From: Mesodorylaimus sp. YZB2_4
Lineage: Eukaryota; Nematoda; Enoplea; Dorylaimida; Dorylaimidae
Length of the DNA stretch: 64,000 nt
Direction of reading: 5' to 3'
NCBI GenBank assembly: GCA_030248295.1
Contig: JASANH010000976.1
Coordinates: forward strand, 62,001 to 126,000
This document shows, piece after piece, positions 24,570 through 41,967 of this stretch. Numbering within the stretch: the first letter of the stretch is position 1; each line of letters starts with the position of its first letter. The translations under genes and the position numbers were made by a program. Below the pieces are notes generated by a model that did no database searches, was not told the origin of the DNA, and saw only the letters and a program-made list of their open reading frames with translations.

Positions 24570-24790
24570 GCCCACTGTAACCAAGCCTAGCAGGCGTAGG
24601 AGGGAGGTGGCCGACCGAAGTCAGCGCGACAAAATCTCTGACTGGAGGAGGTAAGTCTTGCGACTATACCTACGACTGAAACATCAACCCGAGGGGTTGA
24701 CGTCTTCCAGCCAGGGGACAGTATCGATTACTCTCTCCCACTCGCCATGGCCAACCAGGCACGAGGGTTACACAACGACAAAAGTGCTTA
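24570..24790 (+). repeat. Interspersed repeat family 3, copy 1
   Basis: Shares with 51716-51935 the ordered blocks accaagcct.gcaggcgtagg, cccgaggggttga.gtcttcc, agccagggga, cccactcgccatggccaacc and gagggttacac. The two are on the same strand. No internal promoter boxes or ends could be defined. Confidence 0.6.
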
Positions 24791-24899
24791 ATCTTTCCGC
24801 CTGGCATGGCTTCACGAGTGCCGAGTGCGCACGCATGCGTCTGCGTTTCATGATGAGGCACAACATACTGTATTGAAAATGCGGGTAGGCGTGATGGAG

Positions 24900-25606
24900 T
24901 CCTGTTTACTGGGGATATACGACCAATCCAGTCATGGTGCTCCTAGCAGACTGAAATGGAAGTATAGCATGGACAGAAATGAGCACACGCCATAAAAGCG
25001 CCGTAAGCAGCCAAAGAGTCGAGTTGGGAGTTCATGTTCAGTGCATTTGTGCCATCGACCTCACCTTCGACTTTTAGGTCTATAAATACTCGTAATATCA
25101 GGACATCGTCCTACTCATCTAGATTCATGTCTAGTTTGTAGTGCGCCAATATGCACATCTAACCTCGCGTAGTCAGGTGCTCGTGCTCGCCCCTGCCACG
25201 GTCTATCTAATAAGCTCACTATCCACTATCTCTCATAAAGGTGCATCAAAGCGGCAATCATGCAAGGAAAGATCGCGAGCAACAACCCCCCGCCCTGCCG
25301 TATCCGGTTTCGTGCAAGCCAGAAGAACTGCTATGGCGCACATGATGACAGTTCGCGGAGCTCAGTCCAGATCGTCAATCCTGTCGCGTCATCGCGAACT
25401 ATTAGCTTAGGGTTTAGATTAGTGATCAATTTTTACGATTACTAGCACTAGTAGCTATGGGGCGATAGGCCTGACCCGTCTAAACTATCCCACAGTTAGG
25501 GAGTAACCTTTGCTTTGTGTAACTTAATGGAAAGGATGTGTGTATAGTTCGGAGTAAAAGAGTTCGTGAACGGTCGGATTACTTATGTGGGAAGAGTCGC
25601 CACATA
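24900..25606 (+). mobile_element. Probable 5' LTR of a BEL/Pao element (left limit unclear)
   Basis: A TATA-like string (tctataaata) near 25079 and a stretch ending gtgggaagagtcgccaca at about 25606 are followed directly by taaagtggtagcagaactg. That string resembles the TGGTAGCAGA-type primer-binding site used by some BEL/Pao elements. The gag region starts about 180 bases later. No second LTR copy is present, so the left boundary is only a guess. Confidence 0.4.
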
Positions 25607-25790
25607 AAGTGGTAGCAGAACTGTACGATTATTGAGCGATTTTGCGTTTCGGCATCAATGGACACTTGGATTTGCAAGTGAATTCATTCTGGTTCCATTG
25701 GTATGAGGTCAGTTTTCTGCGTCTTGCATGTCGCGGTTGCCACTCCCTTCGTGTAAGTAGTCTGTCCCGTCGTCGACTAAATTCGGAAAA

Positions 25791-27640
25791 ATGACCGATC
25801 GCACTCAGGAAAAACGGAGGGCTTCCAAAGCAAAAACGGAAATCACTATGACGTCCAATTGGTCCTCAATAGCGGAAGAGAACAACGGAATGGGTGACGT
25901 CACAGTCGCTCAGAAAAAAATCGCAGAAAATTGCGACAGCCAAACGAACGGTCAATCAGAACACAGAGCAGAGCACACTTCCTAGCTTTCGTCTGACTCC
26001 CGGACGCCTCCGCCTAACGGTCCAGAAATGACCAGGTAGAAAGGAACCGCAGCCAACCCTTCGTTTCCTACAGGGCGCGTAATGAGCTCCTTCCTAGCTA
26101 GGAGTATTCTTCGTTCCCTGAGACCGGTTCGCAACGAAATCAAGAAGTCAATGGTTGAGAAGCCGGCCTTGACTATGGCTTTCCAAACTGAAGCAGCCCG
26201 TGATACCTACATCATGGAGACAGAATTCTTCGTCAATAAGCTGAAGGCCCGCCGTATTGCATTTTTCCAGCTCCATGAGAAGCTAATTCAGATTACCTGC
26301 ACGACGGAAGCTGATCAGAAATCCGTCGATGAGGTCGCAAAGCCGACTCGAACCTGATACTGGAACTGGATGCTGTGATTGAGGAAATTTCCGTCGTTCT
26401 GAGCACCCTCAATCGAGCCCGTGACCGTGATTTTCAGCGCAGGCAAGCAATCGCTGCGGACCTGGATCGTCAGCAAGCGGTGGCCGCCCCGAGTGTAAAG
26501 CTGCCCAAAATCGATTTGAAGAAATTTTCTGGTGACGTCATGCAGCGGCATGAGTTTTGGGACTCCTTCGAAACGGCCATTCATAACAACACTACCCTGT
26601 CTGATGTTGACAAATTTAACTATTTACGTGGCCAGCTGCTTGGGGAAGCCAAGTCAGCCATTACAGGTCTGTCCTTGACGAACGAAAATTATGCGCATGC
26701 GGTCGAAATTTTGAACAAGCGATACGGCGACAAACAGGTGGTCGTCAACTCGCACTATATGGCTCTCTCGACTCTGCAGGCGCCACCAGATCAGACGCCT
26801 AAAATCCGTTTTGTGTGGGACAAAGTCGAAAAGCATCTTCGTTCGTTGGAAGCCCTAGGCGAACAGATCGAGCACGGACATGTTGTGTCAGTCATTTTCT
26901 CGAAACTACCGCGCGATGTAATTTTGCGCCTGGAAGAAAATCGGGGAGATGAGGCTTGGACGGTAGCCGCACTCCGAAAAAGGGTACAGAAATTGCTCGA
27001 AGCCCGAGAACTGGCTGATCAGCATCACAAGCCATCAGCATCCGTAGCACCAAAACCTACAAGAGGCTTTTTGCATGGGCAAAATGGACCCCAGAAGAGA
27101 TCTGGAGGATATCACACGTCTGACGACGACCAGAAAAAACAGGGCGGATATCACACGACGACAGGCTCCCTCTTGACCCACTCCAGAGCTTAGAAGACGC
27201 AAAGTAGCAAGTGTTTCTTTTGCCAAGGCGACCATTGGGCTGATGAATGTCCAGTGTATACTACAGTTGAAGCCAGGAAGAAACAGATCAAGGGAAAATG
27301 TTTCGTCTGCATTAGAGAAGGTCATAGCCAAAAGGCTTGCAAATCTGAAAAGGCATGTGTGCACTGCAAACAGAAGAAACGTCATCATCGAAGTTTGTGC
27401 CCAAAGAAGTTCTCCATGCAGGATCCGAAAAACGAAGCTGCCTGTCCTGTTTTGGAAGAACATCAGAAAACCGAACCTGAGGGGCACAAGCCTGAATCAA
27501 TTTGGTCAATTTGGATGGACGTGGTCTTCTTCAAACTGCGAGTGCACATGTCATGACCCCACAATCGCCGCATGGAGAAAAAGTCCGACTAGTTTTCGAC
27601 TGTGGGAGTCAGCGCACATACAGTATGTTTGATACATGTA
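25791..27640 (+). pseudogene. BEL/Pao retrotransposon gag to protease remnant
   Basis: The best part is the frame 26375-27193, a Pao-type gag (DUF1759 region) with KLPKIDLKKFSGD, WDSFETAIHNN and KFNYLRGQLLGEA. Before it, two short frames (25791-25985, 26082-26357) carry the N-terminal gag part. After it, in other frames, come three zinc-knuckle-like clusters (CFFCQGDHWADEC, CFVCIREGHSQKAC, a final CxxC..HH..C) and the start of an aspartic protease with VRLVFDCGSQRTY at about 27575. At least two frameshifts separate these parts. Reverse transcriptase, RNase H and integrase are missing; the sequence changes into a LINE fragment at about 27640. It is a dead fossil copy. Confidence 0.8.
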
Positions 27641-28290
27641 TGAGTATGTATGATCATTTGCCAAGGGACCACCACTGAGGTAAAGTATTTGGGTGTGACC
27701 TTTTCGAGCGATATGAAATTTACTGAACACGTTTCTGACGCTGTTCGCAAATGTATGTAAATGTATTATGATTGGCGCCCTGAGACGTAGATTAGGACGG
27801 CATGTTTCTACCTTGGCCTTGGCACTGTATACACTTCGTGTATTTGATCAGTTTTAGAATATGGAGCAGTAGCGTGGTATCCCATTTTAAAAGGTGATAT
27901 CAAGGAGTTAGAACGTGCCAATTTTTATGCGCTTAGGCTTTTTTTGAACGATTTTACGAGTACATACGATGTTGCGCTGAATCACGCTGGGTGCAGTTTT
28001 TTTCTTTGATGGGCGTAAGCGCCAGAAACTGTGCCAATTCTACAAGTAGTTATTATCATGGAATGCACGATTTTTGCAACCGGCGGTTTGTAACCAGTGA
28101 CAGACTTTGCCAGCCGCATTATCTTGTTTTACCGAGGCATTTTTTCGAATCGTACAAGCAAAGTTTTATTTTCTCAGCTACTTCTTTATGGAATGATCTT
28201 TCGTCTGATGTGGCTTTATCATCACTAACTCGTATTAAACATGCCGTGTCAGCACTAAAGTCCGGTGACTTGTGAGTTTTATCTGTATTG
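27640..28290 (+). pseudogene. LINE (non-LTR) ORF2 3' remnant
   Basis: In shifting frames I can read the C-terminal part of a reverse-transcriptase protein of the CR1/Jockey/RTE kind: KYLGVTFSSDMKFTEHV, then VLEYGAVAWYP, ELERANFYALRLF, and finally SYKQSFIFSATSLWNDLSSD near the stop at 28273-28275. Several stops and frameshifts interrupt it. The 5' part is absent, as expected from 5' truncation of LINE copies. It directly abuts the BEL/Pao remnant. Confidence 0.7.
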
Positions 28291-28602
28291 GTTTAGTGTT
28301 TGTCTCTTACCTCCAGAGTGCGCATTCGGGTTTAAAGTTCGAGTAAACTGAGTATAAGTACCGCAAGTACAATTTAAAAAACGCAGGGTAGGTAATGGCA
28401 CATGAGCGTCGCCGAGTACCCACTCGCCTCACTGATGCGTACTCTGTGACTTTCGTGTAACTGCGATATCCACCATTATTGCCACGGCTCAGCAAGTACA
28501 GATGCAGATCTACAGATGCACACTGTAGATCTGCTGTACAGTACGAATGAACCTCCTAAAAACACGACGACTAATTGTACGCTATGCCGACTTGGGACCG
28601 GG
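28291..28602. other. Intergenic, no gene seen
   Basis: Short spacer between the LINE fragment and SINE-1 copy 2. It contains an agatctacag repeat around 28506-28533 but nothing else. Confidence 0.35.
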
Positions 28603-28912
28603 GCCGTGGCCCAGGGCGAGTTTAGGCGCTTTTGCAGTTTGTCCCCCAACCTCTTAAATCCAGTCCATCCTAGCCTAAGCCTAAGGCTGAAACTAAGCCT
28701 AAATCCAGCCTACCCTAGCCTAAGCCTAAGCATATTGGGGGACAAAGTGCAAAAGTGCCGGTTTAGGCGTCTGCCTGTCACGCTGTGTGCGCACTCAGAG
28801 GGGAGGGTTCGACTCCCGCCTCGGTACAAAGTGATGTGTTCTGTAGCCCTCGAGTGTGCTGTATGGTGCTTGGCTATGGATAAAAGTATGATTTGATATG
28901 ACATGACATAAT
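28603..28912 (+). repeat. tRNA-derived SINE (SINE-1), copy 2, interrupted
   Basis: It starts ccggggccgtggccc and, after the MITE insertion, resumes with gtctgcctgtcacgctg, the B-box gggttcgactcc, the same body (tagccctcgagtgtgc ... gtgcttggctatggat) and a degraded ATGAC tail. It is the same family as the copy at 12.48-12.66 kb. The insertion falls in the A-box part of the head, so this copy cannot have a normal polymerase III promoter. Confidence 0.75.
28619..28769. mobile_element. MITE with telomere-like (TTAGGC)n interior
   Basis: Near-perfect ~25-base terminal inverted repeats (starting ggcgcttttgcagtttgtccc at the left, mirrored at the right before ggtttaggcg) enclose about 80 bases. The interior contains five exact GCCTAA units and several degenerate ones, which is TTAGGC on the other strand. 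gtttaggcg occurs at both edges and is probably the target-site duplication, though it partly overlaps the TIR ends, so the true length is 8-9 bases or shorter. No coding capacity. An 8-base duplication would fit hAT-type elements, but the superfamily is not established. Confidence 0.7.
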
Positions 28913-29008
28913 TAGCCTTACAAGAACGTGCTCAGTTGTTGCGGGTCACTGAATAAGTATTCATCACCGATCATCATCGCTTTGCAGAATGTTTCTTGCC
29001 AAGAACTT

Positions 29009-29070
29009 TGGAGCACTGGGATTCGAACCCGCGAAGGCGAAATTCACAAGACACCAACTCGACTCGGCCA
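29009..29070 (-). repeat. tRNA-like pseudo-promoter or SINE head
   Basis: On the minus strand, tggccgagtcgagttgg is an A-box-like start and gggttcgaatccc is a perfect B-box about 40 bases on. Stem pairing is poor, so it is a tRNA-derived repeat or pseudogene rather than a tRNA gene. A run of C lies about 50 bases to the right. Confidence 0.4.
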
Positions 29071-29125
29071 ATAAGTTTGAGAGGGAGAAACTGCATGCAG
29101 CCAGTTCACGAAGGGCATCTTCGAC

Positions 29126-29323
29126 CCCCCCCCCCCCCCAGAGGCACTTTCTGTCCCGATTACCTAATCTAAGGACCACCCCAACTACAGATCAGTTTTG
29201 ACACTTTTCAACCTCGACTGGGATGATCAGGCTCGTCTACCCCCCCCCCCCCCCCCGCTGGTGTGCCCACCAGACGGCCTGCTGCACTGTAAAGCAGAAC
29301 GCACTGCCCCCCCCCCCCCCCAA
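29126..29323. repeat. Three C homopolymers
   Basis: Runs of about 15, 17 and 15 C lie at about 29126, 29241 and 29308 in a 200-base stretch just upstream of the F-box-like gene. They would form G-rich runs on the other strand. Exact lengths in such runs are unreliable in assemblies. Confidence 0.7.
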
Positions 29324-29536
29324 ACTCGTCTGGGCAAGTCATTGTTTCCCCAGTTGTTCTTCTGGTCGGCCTGTCGTCACGTTGGCCTTCGTATGGACAG
29401 CATCGAAAGCGAAGGTGACCCGACGAGAACATTTTCTATCAACTCAACGCCATCGGCATCGTCTATCGAGCTTCGAAAAATAATTCATTGTTCCTCTTTT
29501 TTTCATTTCATTAAAGAGTTCTTCATCCATGAAAAA

Positions 29537-30130
29537 ATGTCCGATCCTATTTCCTCGCCATTTATCAACGAAAAAAACATCGAACAAATCGAATTATCGA
29601 TTAATCAAAATTTGGCAATTGATCAGCCTCAATCGGTTTCTGAAAGCGGCGATAAAGCGAAATTAAAACTCGATTGGTCTCGGTTGGATCCAAAAATATT
29701 AAAGAAAATCTTTCAATTGGTAACCATCGATGATGTTTATTTCTGTCGTTTGGTGTGTTCCAAGTGGCGATCGAGTGCCGATGAGTATTTCGATTCGACT
29801 ACGAGTTTATGTTGGTCTCAATTAGTTCATGCTCATTCCATCGATCAATCGGTCAATTACCGTGCTCGTTTCTGTATCGATTGTTTCCACACAGCTTTAT
29901 TCCGCATGCCTAAATTGATCAAAATCGACTTCTCCATTACTCAACGTGTCCGCGAAATTCGACTCAGCAACCCTCGATCCATGGCTTATTTGGTGCAAAA
30001 TTGTTTCGAGCACATCAAAGAAGTTCATTTTGCTGGTCGTCAACAATTGGCCGAAGTTTATCAAATCGTCCGGCATTGGTCTCCCCCTTCCACAGTTATC
30101 GTCGTCGATGGAAAATCATATGGCAACTAA
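29537..30130 (+). CDS. F-box-like protein
   Basis: An intronless frame of 197 residues from the ATG at 29537. An in-frame ATG at 29393 would add 48 residues, but they are low-complexity and close to the C runs, so I prefer the later start. Residues about 50-85 read LDWSRLDPKILKKIFQLV, then VYFCRLVCSKWRSSADEYF. This is the F-box pattern (hydrophobic-Pro-like start, LV..DL-type helix, C..V.KRW end) that binds Skp1 in SCF ubiquitin ligases. The C-terminal half has no recognisable repeats. Nematode genomes carry many such rapidly evolving F-box genes. The substrate is unknown. Codon choice is AT-richer than in neighbouring genes. Confidence 0.65.
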   Translation: MSDPISSPFINEKNIEQIELSINQNLAIDQPQSVSESGDKAKLKLDWSRLDPKILKKIFQLVTIDDVYFCRLVCSKWRSSADEYFDSTTSLCWSQLVHAHSIDQSVNYRARFCIDCFHTALFRMPKLIKIDFSITQRVREIRLSNPRSMAYLVQNCFEHIKEVHFAGRQQLAEVYQIVRHWSPPSTVIVVDGKSYGN

Positions 30131-30956
30131 GAAATCGATTCAATCGATAATCGGGCAATCTTGATTAGTATACGCTTAATGCTTGCTGTGTTCTTGCCCG
30201 GTAACCTGTATTTTGCCCATGCTCATATAAACCTCATTTGTTGTCCTGAAATCGATGACTCGATCATTACTTTACACTATGACCACAATCGAACGATCAC
30301 AATTCAATTCAAAATTTAAACTTGACTAGGTCACGAAAATTGGTCTCACCATTTTCTCACGTTTAAAGCTACCCAAAAAAGCAAATGCTAGCCCTAGCAG
30401 GCAAGGACTGCACTTTGGCTCGACTTCTCATTGACCACCAAAAAAAGAAAGTAAGCCAAAGAAAGTATGTCATGAAAGTGAACACAAATTTAGGAAGCAA
30501 AACCGCCGCACAGAAAATGACGCTTGCAAAAGTAAACATCTCAACAAAAGGCTGCTCTGCTTACAAATAGCACAAGCGAGACCAACACCACAAAAGCAAA
30601 GCTCTTTCCCAAAAAACTCATGGAATGATACAAAATCACAAAACATCCAAAACCGGTCTTGGAACCTGCCTAATACTAAAAGATATGGTGAACCAGTTTT
30701 ATATGCACACACGGTAGACCCACAAAGAAAGTTCAAATAACACTTTCTAAAGTGAAAACTCATCGCCTGAAAAACGATGCTTCCCTACTTAAAAAAATTC
30801 TGTACACGACAGCTGTGCATAAAAAAATAAAAAGGTAGTGTTGGACATCGAATACGGCAAACCGTGCCTAATAAGTAGTAAAAACTGACTCATCAAAAGG
30901 CAGGCCAACAAACCAAAACGAACAAGCTCAATAAAATGTGGAGAACACACTTGCTT
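30131..30956. other. Intergenic between F-box-like and PKD genes
   Basis: A-rich sequence without recognisable genes; the 3' UTRs of the two convergent genes probably lie here. Confidence 0.4.
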
Positions 30957-38412
<7,456 letters not shown>

Positions 38413-41400
38413 AATCACTAAACCACCACCCTGACCACCAGCCTTCAATATCGGTCTGAACCTCCGCTTCGAAATCCGTCACAACACGGAGCTGACGGAT
38501 CTCTTGAGCTGCCGCGTGACAAGAATTGGTCCTGGACTAAACAAGAAGCCACGCAACGGATGCGATCAGAATGAGCCTGAAAGAAGACAACGTAAGGGCT
38601 TAGTATAGTAACAAATGACTCCCCTTCGGTACAGCCTAACAACTATTGTCACACTAAGTGAGCCAAGAAAGCCGCCCGCGGATGTTTGACAACAATTATT
38701 CTCCGTCATTTTATTAAAATGAGCCCCGGTGAACTACACTTTTAGAATAAACTCAGCTTCCATAAATGATATTTGACCGAGGCAGAGGGGCAGGCCTGGT
38801 GCACAACAATTAAGCCTACTTTGATTTGCCCTAGCTGCTTGTAGAACACATCATAACGCGCTCACAATTCGCCGTTCCCGCCGTCCAAGTGACACCTGGA
38901 GATCGAGATCGATTCGCGCACGCACCAATACCATCCCACAACTCAGCTAGCCCTTATTTTCCAGAGAAACCTAACAACACGGAAAAGGGTAGAATCGAGG
39001 AGGACGGACGAGCGAGGCTCGAAGCAACAAAATGAAAGTCCTCGCCGAGCTGAAACGTGTCACAGGCTTCCTATCCGACATGGTTTCGTCGAGTCCCCAC
39101 GAGCGACTTCGCACAGTCCACTGCGCGCGACCGTCCGCCTCGGGTCTGGTCAGGAATCTAGAAACACGCCAGCCTGACGTCAAAGGCCTTTTTACATTTC
39201 GGAAACAATCAGGATAAGAGGGAGGCGGGGAGATAGTACTCGTCTGGTTTACGGTGAGCCCAAATTAGGACGCAGCTAATCCAGTCTTGGTCAACTCGTT
39301 GACACAAAGTAGGAACTGAGATAAATTAGCCCAAGAACCCGCCCAGTGGACTTTGATTTGAGTACAAGACACTCTGTCTTCCTTTTAACAAGGGCCCTCC
39401 TTCTGCTGCTCCAATGGCCTCAGTCCCGCCCTGAACCATGTTCGACTAGTTTTTGCATTCCGGCTCGGCTTGTCTCTTCGTTCGCTCTTCGACTTCCGAG
39501 AGACGGAAAAGGCCCGGCATCGACCCACGACGGCCGCCATTCTCTCACCGTGTCTACGAATAAACTTCTACGCGTCACGTACACGGACAGAGAAACGAGA
39601 GAAAAAGCAGATGGCCGGCATTGGCGCCAATATCGGGACCTCTTCTGCAACTCACAAGAAGCAAGCAAGCAATGTTCCTGTTTTTACGTCAATCCTTCCC
39701 CCCTATATATGGAGCGAATTTTTCGATGCGACTCCCAGTCGGTGACGTGAGAGGACAAATGGAGACCGAGGGAGGCGGGGCCATGAATACTACGTATACT
39801 AGCGAACGTACGCCAAGCGTATCTTGCTCTATTTCCCAACATGGTCCGCCTTGAACGTCGATGAAAGCCGATTCTTTCGCGTAGCCAATGACGACGCACC
39901 AGTGAAAGCCGCCGCCCGGCAGCTGAGCGGAAACGTCCACAGGAAGCCAAACTGTGAAAATGATTCTAAAGGGTCTCTGGCCTTGACGCCTTTGCGTAGG
40001 CAACGAGTGCACGCAATAACACGAGGAGAAAAGGTTCGCAAAAACGAAGAATTTTGCTCCATCTAAACCGTAGCTTTTCAAAAACCTCACGCCAATCACA
40101 CGAGCAATAGAGCGATAAAACGAGCCGAGTGTCTGCAAATGCGGAAATTCGCCCTTTTAAGGACGCCAAGAGAACGCCACTTACGATCACCCCAACACCA
40201 GGCCCCAATTCACAAATATGGAATTAGTTAGCGTTCACTTGTGAAAAGAAGCTCAATTATTGCCAAAGCAGGTACCTCGAGCCAGTTAGACCAAGCCCCG
40301 GCTTCAATAAAAAAATAAGCGCCTACATCCCAGCCCACGAGCCTCGGCAGAACCAGTCACACGCCACTGTCCTGAACCCGTCTCCCAGACAAGCATCAAT
40401 CAAGCTCACTAGCAGACAAGCAATGAGACAGCATCGTCTCGCAGGGACTCTTATCGCAAAATTTCCAAAGATACCAGCCAAATATGAATAATAGAACGGT
40501 ATAAGCAGATATGCAAAAAAAGCGTCAAATATTCGATGAAGCAAAATGCCAAGTTGGCCTGAATCACTCCCCGACTCCACGCAGATGCCTGTTCAGTCAT
40601 CGCTCGTCTATTCATCGAAAGACGAATTGTGTCAAGAAACTGACCTCAACAGACTGCACCGAAACACTGATTCTTAAGCTACCTCTTTATGAAAGCTGAA
40701 ACAAACTAAAATAAAATCAACCCTAACTACGTCGCTTGATTATGGAAGGCCAGAAAAACTTGCGTTACAAAAAAGGTATCATTTGTTTCAAGACATCAAC
40801 CAAACGACAGCAATCCATTTTCATATTTCACTAGGCTTTCTATCTACTGTGCAGTCAAGCGAGCAGCAGTGCAAATAAGTAGACAAAGATGATTTTAAAA
40901 AGGCGGCCCAAAAGGACGTACTACTGCGTCAATGAATTATTAAATCGTGTGAAATATACGACTAGGTGCGCAAAAGTGAAAATGCTTATGCTTGTGACGT
41001 GAATTTTGCATTATTCCAGCTGTCGCACTGACTAACAACCCTACGCGACAGCCAAACTAGGCCTGAACAAACATCTATTACAGGAATGCATGGGTTAAAA
41101 AATAAACTGTTATCACAATTATCAAAGGAGGACGAAGCACAAGGGGCAATAAAAAGAGAGTCCTCAAAAGTCAAACACCGCTAAAACTCACGCAAAGCAC
41201 CTAAACGTAATTTGAAAAGGGCAATTGCTAAAAAATTTGCCATGATTACTGTATGAGTGTCAGCGCAAAATAAGCCTTCCAAAATCAACGCAGTTGACGT
41301 CTAGATTTCATTCGCCTGTCAGACATGAGAAATTTTCAGGTGCTCTAAGCTACTTTACATAAGTATCGGTGTCCAGCAATGCCCTATTAACTCATCCATG

Positions 41401-41967
41401 TAAGTGTAAGTACTTCGCCAAAATGACATTGTCTTACTCATTTTTCACTTCCACACCATAATCAGCCATTGACCTTAATTTCGATGAGGAAGCAGTCGAG
41501 ACCAAATAAACAAGCTCAAAAACTAAAACTTATTCTTTTCTACTCTTAAATATATAATCAACTCAAAAAACTTTGCACAAAATTAAATCGAGAGTTTTCG
41601 CGCGCTCTAGCAGACAGCTTTTCATTCAACAGCGTTGTTTAAAATCGGCAAGAATCAGTCAGAATGACATGATGGAAATTATAATAAAGTTTCGACATTT
41701 GAAAATTAGGGAAGAGAAAAGTTATTTGTCCACGTTTCTAAAACTTTGTTTGTCATTTTTCTAAAAATCATGAAAACCTCCTTGACTTTAGGCTTTTCTT
41801 CCCGCTTTTAGCAGACATTTCTGTCTTCTATTACAACTCGACCCCGCAGTGCCACGCTGCTGTGTATGGGCAGAGATTATCACTCGGACAAAAAAGCTTT
41901 GAGAAAGCTACTTGATATCAGTTTGCTGAAGTTTCGATGATATTGAACGCCATCTAAGGAAGCCAGA
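38413..41967. other. Intergenic between PKD and ZIP9 genes
   Basis: About 3.5 kb. It probably contains the missing first exon(s) and promoter of PKD and the promoter of ZIP9. Overlapping frames at 39.4-40.2 kb lie on both strands without family resemblance. A TATA-like ctatatatgg is at about 39704. I can support no gene here. Confidence 0.35.
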
